DNA of 64,000 nucleotides from Psychrobacter sp. P11F6 (GTDB lineage: Bacteria; Pseudomonadota; Gammaproteobacteria; Pseudomonadales; Moraxellaceae). A model generated the notes under the pieces. That model had not been told where the DNA came from, did not search any database, and saw only the letters and a program-made list of their open reading frames with translations. Shown one piece after another: positions 53,521-62,879 of this stretch (position 1 is its first letter; the number at the start of each line of letters is the position of its first letter). The DNA is taken from contig NZ_CM003594.1 of assembly GCF_001435295.1 (NCBI RefSeq), positions 1,240,001-1,304,000 on the forward strand, written 5' to 3'. Made by a program: the position numbers and the translations under genes.

Positions 53521-54705
53521 TTACTCTTGGCTTGCATTAGTAAGTGCTGGATTGACGCGTACAATAACGCTCATACCTGAGCGAATACGTGCATCAGGAG
53601 TCGTCGGACGTGCTTTTACTTCAAAGGTACGTACATCAAAGCCGTCATCATTATTGGTCGGCCGCCAAGTGGCAAAGTCAGACAATGTTGACGTAGCATA
53701 AACGGTAAACTGTTTGGTATAAGGCTTATTTGCTGATGACAGCGCAGGAATCGTACCAGTAAATTTCTGACCAATCGCAAACTGGTTTAAGTAGGATTCG
53801 GTGACATTAAGTACGACCCACTGCTCATCGGTATTGACCAACGTCAAGATAGGCACGCCTTGTCCGATGACTTCACCCGCGCTGACAATGACATTGTCCA
53901 CAATGCCTGCAATAGGGCTTTTTAAGTTGGCTTCTTCTTTTGCCACCAGTGCTTCTTCTAGTTGGGCATCGACTTGTGCTACTTGTGCTGTCGCCGCTGA
54001 TTTATCTTCACTGCGTGCGCCTTCTTTTGCCAAGTCGTATTGCAAGCGCGCCGCTTCAGTTTGATCTTGAGTGGCCAGATATTGCGCATATGCCTCATCG
54101 CGTTTTTGCCGTGCCATAAGGCCTTCTTCATACAGGCGGTTGACACGCTGGTAAGTGTTCTCCGCCAAATCAGAAGCAGCTTTGTTGGCTTGCCACGCCG
54201 CTTTTGCTTGAGCAATCTCTTGTGGACGTGCGCCATTTTCTGCTTTATCTAACTGACTTTGTGCCATTTGCTTGCCAGCCAGCGCTTGATTGATCTTTGC
54301 GTTAATCTCAGGCGAGTCCATTTCAATCAGCTGTTGCCCGACTGTCACTGCATCACCTTCTGTGACCAGAATTTTGGCAATACGTCCCGGCACTTTTGCC
54401 GCGATGGAGGTTTGCTGCATCTGCATCTGCCCTTGCAAAGTCACGACTTCAGGCTCGCTATGCTGATTGCTTTTATATAGACCATAGGCAATAACACCTA
54501 ATACAATCAGAACCAATAGCGCCAGAAGTGCCTTTTTTATCATGGCAGATTTATCCGCTTTTTCTGCATGGCGCTTATAAGTAGGCACTGCTTGCTCATT
54601 TTCAGCATCAGTTGCTTGATCGTTATGGTTATTGACTGAGTCAGTAGATTGCTCTGAGTCGTTTAACTTGCGCGAGTCGTCTGATTCGTTGGTAGATTCA
54701 GTCAT
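53521..54705 (-). CDS. HlyD-family periplasmic adaptor
   Basis: 394 residues. An acidic, Asn/Glu-rich N-terminal cytoplasmic stretch of about 50 residues is followed by a single membrane helix (ALLALLVLIVLGVIAYGLY), a lipoyl-like half (GQMQMQQTSIAAKVPGRIAKILVTEGDAV), a long coiled coil (about 125-260) and the second half (LKSPIAGIVDNVIVSAGEV). This is the architecture of membrane-fusion proteins that link an inner-membrane pump to a TolC channel. AGGAAT precedes the ATG. It is in an operon with two permeases and close to YihY and TolC-like genes. Confidence 0.9.
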   Translation of the reverse strand: MTESTNESDDSRKLNDSEQSTDSVNNHNDQATDAENEQAVPTYKRHAEKADKSAMIKKALLALLVLIVLGVIAYGLYKSNQHSEPEVVTLQGQMQMQQTSIAAKVPGRIAKILVTEGDAVTVGQQLIEMDSPEINAKINQALAGKQMAQSQLDKAENGARPQEIAQAKAAWQANKAASDLAENTYQRVNRLYEEGLMARQKRDEAYAQYLATQDQTEAARLQYDLAKEGARSEDKSAATAQVAQVDAQLEEALVAKEEANLKSPIAGIVDNVIVSAGEVIGQGVPILTLVNTDEQWVVLNVTESYLNQFAIGQKFTGTIPALSSANKPYTKQFTVYATSTLSDFATWRPTNNDDGFDVRTFEVKARPTTPDARIRSGMSVIVRVNPALTNASQE

Positions 54706-54753
54706 GACAGTGAGATTCCTAAAGCAGCAAAATTGAGGATAAAGGGTATGTTA

Positions 54754-55620
54754 TTAGTACATTCGTGCAGCATAAGGTTTGGCGCTTTCTAAGGCTTCAG
54801 AATTAAAAATCGCACCAAAAGCGACGATAAATGCTGAATAATAAAGCCAAAGCATAATGACCACGGCAGCTGAAAGCGCGCCAAACTCAGCGCTATAGTT
54901 ATTAAAGTTTTGCACATAAATCGAAAATAGCACAGACAATACAATCCAAAGAATGGTCGCCAGAGTTGCTCCTGGTACCAGTTTTTTTAGCGCAACGGCG
55001 TCACGGTTTGGGGCTAGGCGATAGAGACTTAAAAAGCTTAAAAATATTATACCAGCCAATATAGGCCACCTGCTCCAAAGCGCAATCGTTTTAGCTATTT
55101 GCGGGAAGGGGAAATAGGCTGCCCCTACAGGAATAATAGCAATAGAAGAGACCGCTATAATCAAGATTACTACCGCGCCAAAGGTTAAGCTGACTGCTAA
55201 AATATTACCTTGTATGAAGCTGCGCTCTTGAGTGATATGAAAGGCGAGATTGATCAGAATAATTAAAGATTTAACACCTTTAGAGCCAGCATATAGGGCG
55301 AGTAAGGTCGATAAGACAAGACTAAACGTGAGCGCGGATGTGGTATTAGAGACCAATGCGCTTAGGCGTGAATTGAGGACTTCATACACCGTATCGGGTA
55401 TAAAGGGACGCAAAATCGAGATTTGCTCTTGCATCTCAGCTGGTGAAAACGCGAGACCATAAAGCAGTACAAACACCGCCATTACTGGAAAAATTGATAA
55501 GAAACCAAAAAATCCCACGCTCGCGCAATGTGCCCAAACATTAGAGTTGTTCGCAATACGCCACGTCTTTAATGAAGGCTGCAGCCAGTTATTTATTAAT
55601 TTAGAAGTCGGGTTTTTCAT
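54754..55620 (-). CDS. YihY/BrkB-family inner membrane protein
   Basis: 288 residues with about six hydrophobic segments (ASVGFFGFLSIFPVMAVFVLLYG, ALTFSLVLSTLLALYAGSKGVKSLIILINL, VVILIIAVSSIAIIPVG and VVIMLWLYYSAFIVAFGAIF). Conserved YihY blocks are RLAPNRDA, LVPGATLATILWIVLS and NYSAEFGALSAAVVIMLWLYYSAF. The family (once annotated as RNase BN) has no proven activity. It lies between the TolC-like and HlyD-like genes, 48 bases before the latter. Confidence 0.92.
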   Translation of the reverse strand: MKNPTSKLINNWLQPSLKTWRIANNSNVWAHCASVGFFGFLSIFPVMAVFVLLYGLAFSPAEMQEQISILRPFIPDTVYEVLNSRLSALVSNTTSALTFSLVLSTLLALYAGSKGVKSLIILINLAFHITQERSFIQGNILAVSLTFGAVVILIIAVSSIAIIPVGAAYFPFPQIAKTIALWSRWPILAGIIFLSFLSLYRLAPNRDAVALKKLVPGATLATILWIVLSVLFSIYVQNFNNYSAEFGALSAAVVIMLWLYYSAFIVAFGAIFNSEALESAKPYAARMY

Positions 55621-55830
55621 AAAACAGTATTCGCAATAGAGTTAGCAATAGTATGGTTATTGACAGCTTCATGATAATTAGTATGGTCAGGCTACTGTAA
55701 TAGTATTGCGGCGTTAACCTCGCTTGAAGTATCAAATATACCTCTTCGCTCAGCTGCCTTGTCATACTTTCAAATTGAATCAACTATATAAACGCTTATC
55801 CACACTATCTATCATTTTCAAATTAAATCA

Positions 55831-57540
55831 TTACTCAGTATACAAAGTCGGTAATCGAATATCAGCAGCATTAAGATAGGCATTAAAGGCAAGAGGCGTA
55901 CCACAGCTTTGCATGAGTGCGGCCAGCGATTGTACATAGCTGTTCGCCGCTTGCGCTTGTTCAGTACGTGCTTTAAGCGACTGCGTTTGTGCTTGGACTA
56001 CCTCAATCGGTGTATTTACACCTTCTTGTAGCCCCAACTGGCGCAAACGCAATACTTCTGCGGCCAGATCTACGTTACTTTGTAATGCCTGATAACGAGA
56101 TTGGGCATTATTAACATCGTGCCAGTTTTTTTCGACCAGTAATAATAAATTGTCACTGACTTCGATTTCAGACAGATCCGCTTGGCGTATTTTGGCATTA
56201 CTCGATGCGAGTGACGCATTTTTATCAAGACCACCCCACAGCTTCCAGCTGGCTGATATACCGGCTACCCAACTGGGGTCTTTTTCAATTTGTCCGTAGC
56301 CATAGAGCATAACGGTAGGCTTGTGACCGGTATCTGATAGCGCATGTAGCTGCTCAGCTTGTGCGCGTTTGGCGGCTACTTTTTGTAGACCTGGGTGATT
56401 GGTGAGTGATAAATTCTGAAAATAGTTTACATCGGGTAAAGGACGGCTAGAGACGAATAACGGTGTCGTGGGTTTGATGCGATAGTCGGTACGTAATAGC
56501 CGCTGTAAAGCCATCATCGCAAGACGAGCATCGTTATTGGCATTGACGGACTCACTTTTTGCATCGGCAAGCGCAGATTGTGCTTCTAAGCGATCAACAC
56601 GTGAGATAAAACCTTCTTCAAAAAGCCGCTGCGCCATATGGTCAGTCTGCTGCAAGGTATCATAAGCATCTTCACGTAAATAAGCGGCAATGATGGCCAG
56701 CTGTGCCTTAAAATAACGCTCAATCAGGGTGTTATAAAGCTCGTTTTTATCCAATAGACTGTCTGCGACGGCTTCTTGGGTACGGGCATTGGAAGCACCT
56801 GTCAAAGCGTTGGTACGTCCAGCAGTATAGATGGGCCAAACCACGCCCAGACCTGCACCAGCCGTTGAGCCTGAGCGCTTTAACTCATAAGAATCTGGGA
56901 TACGCTCACCGACCAATTCACCAAAATTTGGCAAATCTGGTAGCGGTGGAATAGGCGGAATCACATTATCGACACCATTGTTAACGTCATTAACAATACC
57001 GTTTTTCAATGATGATAAGTCAAGATCCGCGTCTAAGTTGTAAGCATTGGCTGATAATTGGGCAAACACCAATGGATTGTCCAAGGTTTTGAGCGCATCC
57101 GTTTGATATTCACTAGCAGCAATCGCCGCTTGATTGGCGGCCAATTTTGGTGACACTTGCAATAAAATATTTTGAGCTTGCTCAAGGCTTAACAGGCTAG
57201 ATACTGCTAATGGATAACTATTATCAATACTTTTATGGGTAATGGGATCGATTAGCGTTGTTAAGCCAGTTTTTTGTTCGGCTTGACCCATATCTGTATC
57301 TATCATTGACCTTTTATTTTGGATCTCATTTTTATGAGCGTTGTTTTGAGCGCTGTCTTGAATGGTGCTTTGAGTACTGTATTGAGTGTCAGCGTCGACA
57401 ATTTGCGTCACTGCAACGGCTGTGACCTCATTCGGTGACTCGATATTATGATCAGTAGCGCTTGCAAAAGCAGGCGCCACTAAACCCATGAACGTAATCG
57501 TCATCACCGCAGTAGACAGAGTCGATAAAGCAAATTTCAT
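55831..57540 (-). CDS. TolC-family outer membrane channel
   Basis: 569 residues. A signal peptide (FALSTLSTAVMTITFMGLVAPAFA) is followed by a polar, Asn/Gln-rich region of about 80 residues, then the TolC repeat, with LSLEQAQNILLQVSPKLAANQAAIAASEYQ at the first helix pair and LSLTNHPGLQKVAAKRAQAEQLHALSD at the second. It would form the outer-membrane duct for the HlyD-permease module downstream. The long N-terminal insertion is unusual for the family. Confidence 0.92.
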   Translation of the reverse strand: MKFALSTLSTAVMTITFMGLVAPAFASATDHNIESPNEVTAVAVTQIVDADTQYSTQSTIQDSAQNNAHKNEIQNKRSMIDTDMGQAEQKTGLTTLIDPITHKSIDNSYPLAVSSLLSLEQAQNILLQVSPKLAANQAAIAASEYQTDALKTLDNPLVFAQLSANAYNLDADLDLSSLKNGIVNDVNNGVDNVIPPIPPLPDLPNFGELVGERIPDSYELKRSGSTAGAGLGVVWPIYTAGRTNALTGASNARTQEAVADSLLDKNELYNTLIERYFKAQLAIIAAYLREDAYDTLQQTDHMAQRLFEEGFISRVDRLEAQSALADAKSESVNANNDARLAMMALQRLLRTDYRIKPTTPLFVSSRPLPDVNYFQNLSLTNHPGLQKVAAKRAQAEQLHALSDTGHKPTVMLYGYGQIEKDPSWVAGISASWKLWGGLDKNASLASSNAKIRQADLSEIEVSDNLLLLVEKNWHDVNNAQSRYQALQSNVDLAAEVLRLRQLGLQEGVNTPIEVVQAQTQSLKARTEQAQAANSYVQSLAALMQSCGTPLAFNAYLNAADIRLPTLYTE

Positions 57541-58161
57541 AAGTCACATAAGCCATTAATTAGAATGCAAAGTATTTTAGAGTCAGGCAAAAAGTATCAA
57601 AAATATCAACTGTTGTGGTCAAACCCTGTCAAAACAGTTCAATATGGTCAACCATTAACAGAAGCCAATATTTTGTTATGGATAACAAGCGCTACACTGT
57701 AGTGGCACAATAGTGACGGGTCAATGCTCAGTATTTGCTTACTGTGTGTTGAATGAGCCATGATTTTATGTTAGAGGTCGGGTGTTAAGACAAATAATAA
57801 CATCATTTGTTAATTAATAATAAAAGGTTTATCAAGTCATTAGCACTTAAATCGATTTTAGATCACTTTTAAAAGCTTTCAGCGATAATGATGGTTAGTG
57901 ATGATTGTTGTACTACAAAGCAGCTTATAAACTATACATAACAGTGGTGTGTGCTATATTTCAGCACCTTATAGCATTGAGCAAGATTAAAATGAACGGC
58001 ATTTATTTTAACTGTCAGCAATTGCTCATTGGCGCAGTGCTAATGTAAATAAAACTGGCTATTGTGATAAGCGTTACTCGCAAAAAGTACGTGCTATCAA
58101 TAAAGACTCGGCTATAAAATATAATTGTAAAAAATGAATGCGACAAAATAGGATGTGAGTA
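57541..58161. other. Intergenic region between divergent tolC-like gene and glpK
   Basis: About 620 AT-rich bases. No coding frame is convincing; short repeated words (for example AGCAATTGCTCA) do not form a clear operator. AGGA near 58149 is the glpK ribosome binding site. No terminator, tRNA or repeat is supported. Confidence 0.4.
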
Positions 58162-59751
58162 ATGGCAGGATATATTTTGGCTTTGGATCAAGGGACGACA
58201 TCGAGTCGAGCGATATTGTACGATGATCGTGCGCGTCCGATAAAAATGGCACAGCAGCCTACCACTTTACAAACCCCAAAAGCGGGATTTGTCGAACAAG
58301 ACGCGCAACAAATTTGGCAAACGCAGATTAGCTGTGCCCATGATGTGATTAATCAAGCAGGGCTACTTGCTACCGACGTCACCAGTATCGCGATCACCAA
58401 TCAGCGTGAGTCTATTGTCATGTGGGATAAGCAAACGGGTAAACCTTTAGCCCCTGCCATCATTTGGCAAGATCGCCGTACGGCGAACTACTGTAAAACA
58501 CTCGCAGCTGAGAGTGCCAGCAGCATGATGAATGGCAGCCATGATGTGGCAAGCGAAGTGCAACGTATTACAGGCCTACGTTTAGATCCATATTTCAGTG
58601 CCAGCAAAATCGCTTGGCTACTAGAGCACAATCCGAAATTGAGCGTACGAGCCAGTAGAGGAGAAATAGCGGTTGGTACTATAGACAGTTGGCTCATATA
58701 TAAGCTAACCGGTGGCGAGCATGTCATTGATGTGACCAACGCTTCCCGTACTTTATTATATGACATCCACAAGCTTGGGTGGTCAGAAGAGCTGTGCGCC
58801 CGTTTTGCGATACCCATGAATATTTTGCCTAAAGTCCTAGCATCTGATGGTGACTTTGGTAAAACCAAAAAAGGACTATTTGCCAAACAAATTCCTATTC
58901 AAGCGGTATTGGGCGATCAGCAAGCGGCACTTTTTGGACAAGGCTGCCTCGATGCGGGCATGGCTAAAAACACTTATGGCACTGGGTGTTTTATGCTGAT
59001 GAATATTGGTCAAAAACCCAAACTGAGCGAGCATAAACTACTAACGACAATCGCTTGGCAACGAAAATCCACACCGACTCGTCCAGACAATTTATCTTTC
59101 GATCAAATTGTACAGTCAGGCAAACGCATGTTGCAGCCACCCAGAAAGGAAGTCACTTATGCCTTGGAGGGTAGTGTGTTTATGGCAGGTGCTATTGTCC
59201 AATGGTTACGGGACAATCTGGGTATGATTCAACAAAGCAGTGAAGTCGAAGATTTAGCCCGCCAAGTTGATAGTAGTGAAGAGGTGGTGTTACTGCCTGC
59301 ATTCACAGGGCTAGGAGCACCCTATTGGCGCTCCGATATCAGCGCGAGTATTACTGGTATGAGCCGCGGCACGACGAAAGCCCATATTGCTCGTGCTGCG
59401 TTAGAGGCGGTTGCCTATCAAACTTATGATGTGCTCATTGCCATGCAAAAAGACAGCCCTCATCCATTAACTGAGCTAAGAGTAGATGGCGGCGCGGCTA
59501 ACAATGACTTATTGATGCAGTTTCAAGCTGATTTACTCGATGTGCCTGTCCTGCGTCCGAGAGATACAGAAATCACTGCCAAAGGTGCAGCATTACTCGC
59601 AGGTTTAAAAACGGGGCTATATGATGAAGGGACGATGCAAGCATCATGGCAAGTCGATCGGATTTTTGAACCCCAGATGTCCAGTGATATCCGTCAACAG
59701 CATCTTAATAAGTGGCAACGAGCCATCGATAGAGCATTGACATCCTTATAA
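58162..59751 (+). CDS. glpK: Glycerol kinase
   Basis: FGGY-family kinase that phosphorylates glycerol. MAGYILALDQGTTSSRAILYD and ITNQRESIVMWDKQTGKPLAPAIIWQDRR are the first blocks; FMLMNIG, YALEGSVFMAGAIVQWLRD, LPAFTGLGAPYW and RVDGGAANNDLLMQFQADLL follow. The protein is 529 residues, against 502 in E. coli, because residues about 298-325 (between TTIAW and YALEGS) carry an insertion of about 27 residues, KSTPTRPDNLSFDQIVQSGK and beyond, in a loop that is six residues long elsewhere. No glpF or glpD is adjacent. The insert is in frame and does not disturb active-site blocks. Confidence 0.94.
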   Translation: MAGYILALDQGTTSSRAILYDDRARPIKMAQQPTTLQTPKAGFVEQDAQQIWQTQISCAHDVINQAGLLATDVTSIAITNQRESIVMWDKQTGKPLAPAIIWQDRRTANYCKTLAAESASSMMNGSHDVASEVQRITGLRLDPYFSASKIAWLLEHNPKLSVRASRGEIAVGTIDSWLIYKLTGGEHVIDVTNASRTLLYDIHKLGWSEELCARFAIPMNILPKVLASDGDFGKTKKGLFAKQIPIQAVLGDQQAALFGQGCLDAGMAKNTYGTGCFMLMNIGQKPKLSEHKLLTTIAWQRKSTPTRPDNLSFDQIVQSGKRMLQPPRKEVTYALEGSVFMAGAIVQWLRDNLGMIQQSSEVEDLARQVDSSEEVVLLPAFTGLGAPYWRSDISASITGMSRGTTKAHIARAALEAVAYQTYDVLIAMQKDSPHPLTELRVDGGAANNDLLMQFQADLLDVPVLRPRDTEITAKGAALLAGLKTGLYDEGTMQASWQVDRIFEPQMSSDIRQQHLNKWQRAIDRALTSL

Positions 59752-60017
59752 GTATTGAACAGACACATTAAAATATTGTAACAATTCAATGAAAAATTAC
59801 TTAAAACGCTTCACTGTCCTACAAAATCATTATAAAGATACAGGCTGTAACGCAAGACAATCGCAATCTGGACACAATTTACACAACCTATCTATCTGTT
59901 GTTATCCATAAATTTCTATACTTTAGGCGACTCAAGTAACACATGATTCGAGTAAGACTGCTAATTTTTAGCACTTAATAAATCTAAAATATAACAAATT
60001 AATTTAAGGATAAAATT

Positions 60018-60530
60018 ATGAGTAACTATGACGGTATTGATCGCAGTGAAGTAAAGCATATGTCAAAAGAAGCTAAGCAGGATCTGAATGCTGATATCAT
60101 CACAGGTGAGCCAGGTTCGCATCCAGTAGGCACAGCTATTGGTGGTCTTGGCGGCGCAGCAGCGGGTGCAGCAATCGGTACAATGGCAGGACCACTTGGC
60201 ACACTTATTGGTGGTGCGATTGGTGCTATCGTTGGTGGCGGTGCAGGACATGCAGCAGCAGAAGCGATTGATCCAACACGTGAAGAAGCTTACTGGCGTG
60301 CAGAATATGCAAATGTTGATTATTACAAAGAAGGTTATGACTTCGACCGTGATCTACATCCAGCTTATGCAGTAGGGTACGCCAACCGTGCTCGTTATCC
60401 TGCGGATGCACGTTTTGAAGACCATGAAGCTGAATTAGAGCGCTCATGGCATGAAGTAAAAGGTGAATCACGCATGGAGTGGGAAGAGGCACGCAAAGCA
60501 TCGTATGACGCATGGAATCGTGTATCTTAA
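60018..60530 (+). CDS. Glycine-zipper domain protein
   Basis: 170 residues. Residues about 40-85 are a glycine-zipper membrane segment with repeated GxxxG spacing (GGLGGAAAGAAIGTMAGPLG, GGAIGAIVGGGAGHAAAEA), which may insert in or oligomerise on a membrane. The second half is rich in Tyr, Glu and Arg (YYKEGYDFDRDLHPAYAVGYANRA), and highly charged. There is no signal peptide. Similar proteins are stress-induced in Acinetobacter and Psychrobacter; the function is unknown. Strong upstream purine-rich sequence. A terminator follows. Confidence 0.8.
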   Translation: MSNYDGIDRSEVKHMSKEAKQDLNADIITGEPGSHPVGTAIGGLGGAAAGAAIGTMAGPLGTLIGGAIGAIVGGGAGHAAAEAIDPTREEAYWRAEYANVDYYKEGYDFDRDLHPAYAVGYANRARYPADARFEDHEAELERSWHEVKGESRMEWEEARKASYDAWNRVS

Positions 60531-60665
60531 TAAGCGAAACTAACAGCACATTTGATTTAAGTAAGTAGACAGTATATAAGCTTACTACCTTATCACTGGG
60601 CTTAGTCTGATTGTAGACTTGGGTCTGCTGATAGACTAAATACTTTCAATTTATGCTATTTTAAA

Positions 60666-60695
60666 GTCTTCAAAGATTTCTTTGGAGGCTTTTTT
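60666..60695 (+). terminator. Rho-independent terminator of the glycine-zipper gene
   Basis: GTCTTCAAAG and CTTTGGAGGC pair in RNA (two G:U) round an ATTT loop, followed by six T. It is 135 bases beyond the stop and before the next gene. Confidence 0.8.
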
Positions 60696-60778
60696 GCTGT
60701 ATATTACTAAGTATGAATATATTAAACAGCCAATCATCTTTGGAAGCAATATTCTAGAATAAAAATGATAGGTAATCT

Positions 60779-61807
60779 ATGAACAATAATGCGGAAGCTA
60801 AAAGCGCCAGACAATTCTATATCGCCACTGCCAACTTGCTCAATTTTGCCAACCCTAACCGAATTTATTATGACAATGCGCCAGCTTACAGTAACGATGA
60901 ATATGAGCACAAGCTAAGCGGCATCACTGATTTATTAGCAAAAGCACATGCTGATATTATTGCGGTGCAAGAAGTCTGGGATAGTAATGCGCTTGAAGCG
61001 TTGGCGGTGTCGTTGGGATTTAAGCCCGAGCATGTTGTTGTTCCGCTGGCAAGTAACGACCGTTCAAGCCCTTATACCCATGGCAAAGGGGCACAAAACA
61101 CTCCTGCTGTTGGTATTATTAGCCGTTTTGAGCAATTAGAAAGCCGCTTGCTTGAAGATATTGCACCAAAGGCGGTGATTGATATCCCTGATATTGGTCC
61201 TTACCAGCGCTTTAATCGTCCACCATTGCTAGTGCGGGTTGATGCCTTTGGTCAACCGATAACGATTATTACGGCGCATCTAAAAAGCAAACGGGCATTT
61301 TTCTTGCGTGATGAAAGTGGCAATTTGTTAGAAGACATGGACGATCCAAATATTCGAGTCCGTGCCAAGCTCCGTAGCTTATGTATGCGCGCCGCAGAAG
61401 CAGCCTCTATTCGCATGTCTATTATAGAGCGCTTACGTCATACTCGTGAGCCATTGATTTTGTTAGGCGATATGAACGATGTCACTGGTAGCGTCACCAC
61501 CCAATTGATGGCTGAGACTGGTGAAGTTAATTATGACAAAGGTATGCGCGATGTTGCATTATTCGATGCTGCCCGTATCCAAGCACGCTATGGTTGGATG
61601 AAAGATGTGGCATATACCCATATATATCAAGGTATGCCAGAAGTGATTGATCAGTTATTTGTTTCAGAAGAGTTTCTTCCTGATAGCAAGTTTTCACTGG
61701 GTCAGGTTGAAAGAGTAGACTATTTCAATGACCATTTAAAGTGGGACTATGCAGATAGAGTCATCGATCATGGTATTATAAGAGCGAAAATTAAACTCAA
61801 TGATTAA
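60779..61807 (+). CDS. Endonuclease/exonuclease/phosphatase family protein
   Basis: 342 residues with the metal-dependent EEP fold. Residues seen: the Asn of IATANLLNFA, the Glu of IIAVQEVWD, the His of ITAHLKSKR, the Asp-Asn pair of LLGDMNDVTG and the His of VIDHGIIRAKI. This is the catalytic set of DNase I-like enzymes. There is no signal peptide, so it is predicted cytoplasmic. It could cleave nucleic acid, phospholipid or another phosphoester; the sequence does not decide. No operon partners. Confidence 0.88.
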   Translation: MNNNAEAKSARQFYIATANLLNFANPNRIYYDNAPAYSNDEYEHKLSGITDLLAKAHADIIAVQEVWDSNALEALAVSLGFKPEHVVVPLASNDRSSPYTHGKGAQNTPAVGIISRFEQLESRLLEDIAPKAVIDIPDIGPYQRFNRPPLLVRVDAFGQPITIITAHLKSKRAFFLRDESGNLLEDMDDPNIRVRAKLRSLCMRAAEAASIRMSIIERLRHTREPLILLGDMNDVTGSVTTQLMAETGEVNYDKGMRDVALFDAARIQARYGWMKDVAYTHIYQGMPEVIDQLFVSEEFLPDSKFSLGQVERVDYFNDHLKWDYADRVIDHGIIRAKIKLND

Positions 61808-62042
61808 ATTTTTTACATTACGTGGTTAACGCTATTAAATGATTGACCTATACATTAATTTTTAACCCATTTATCTCCCTTGCTTGATAGTGTACAAGCG
61901 TTTATGATGCCTCTCCATTAGACATAGTAGCGCTAATATCAGTGCTACATTATTAGCTAATAGGATGTAATTCTTCAATTTAGGGCGAATACTATCTATT
62001 GAAGATTATATTTATAAAATAGGGTGTAACATTAAGAGACTT

Positions 62043-62738
62043 ATGATGAGCGAAAATAAAGACGAAAAGATTGAAGATGTGTTGGTAGATTCGGAACTGG
62101 CAAAAAAACTGGTCCCGAATAAGTTTAAGTTTACCAGCCAACAAGGCCGTGCGCGCCGTCAAAAACTTTTGGCTGGTGCCAAGAAGTTAAGTGAAACACA
62201 ACCTATCAATGACATTACTTTGGCAGCTGTATGTGAAGAAGCAGGCATTCCAAGAGCTTCTGCTTATCACTTTTTTCCTAACATAGAAGCAATATTTTTA
62301 GCATTGCGTTTTTTGAATGCTATCGAAATATTAGAAATAGTAGAAACAGTCGATATTGGTAATTATGACAGATGGCAGGGCTATTTGACGGCGCTTATTG
62401 ATAATTGTGTGACGATATTCCATAACGACGAAACCAAAGCCAAGCTCATTTATGACACGAACACGCCTGATTTTGAAGGTGATAGTTTTGGTGAAGATAT
62501 CGATCATCAAATTGTCGATTTGGTTTATAAGCGTTTATCAGAGCGCTATGAGATGCCGAGTTTCCATGATATTCAAGACACGCTATTGATTGCTTATAGC
62601 ATTATTAATGCGATATTCACATTGTCTTATCGCCGTCATCAAAGCATTACCAATGAATATATCCAAGAAGCAAACACTGCGTTTATCGCTTATTTGCGTT
62701 GCTATCTACCAGAAAAGCTACCGCGTAAGAATCGCTAG
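62043..62738 (+). CDS. TetR-family transcriptional regulator
   Basis: 231 residues. The helix-turn-helix is TLAAVCEEAGIPRASAYHFFPNIEAIF at about 60-85, preceded by a polar N-terminal extension of some 35 residues (ENKDEKIEDVLVDSE). The C-terminal half is helical with no recognisable ligand-binding signature. Two adjacent ATG codons (62043, 62046) are both possible. It stands alone; two hairpins follow. Its target is unknown. Confidence 0.88.
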   Translation: MMSENKDEKIEDVLVDSELAKKLVPNKFKFTSQQGRARRQKLLAGAKKLSETQPINDITLAAVCEEAGIPRASAYHFFPNIEAIFLALRFLNAIEILEIVETVDIGNYDRWQGYLTALIDNCVTIFHNDETKAKLIYDTNTPDFEGDSFGEDIDHQIVDLVYKRLSERYEMPSFHDIQDTLLIAYSIINAIFTLSYRRHQSITNEYIQEANTAFIAYLRCYLPEKLPRKNR

Positions 62739-62763
62739 TTTTTTCGCTATTTAGATGATGCTT

Positions 62764-62798
62764 AGACATTAGAGTGTGATTAACATGCTCTAATGTCT
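62764..62798. repeat. Inverted repeat after the TetR gene
   Basis: AGACATTAGAG (62764-62774) and CTCTAATGTCT (62788-62798) are a perfect 11-base inverted repeat with a 13-base loop and no T-run. It lies just before the terminator at 62812. Confidence 0.55.
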
Positions 62799-62811
62799 GC
62801 TAAGTCAATAC

Positions 62812-62842
62812 AAAAAAGCCGATATATGATGTCGGCTTTTTT
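62812..62842 (+). terminator. Bidirectional rho-independent terminator
   Basis: AAAAAAGCCGA and TCGGCTTTTTT pair perfectly round a nine-base loop. It serves the TetR gene and the convergent exported-protein gene. Confidence 0.9.
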
Positions 62843-62879
62843 GTATTGACTGCCTTGATGAGCAGTGGTAGTAATGGAC

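Noticed and set aside
58488..58886. 132-codon antisense frame over glpK
   Set aside because: Opposite strand of a clear kinase gene, Ser-rich composition typical of shadow frames.
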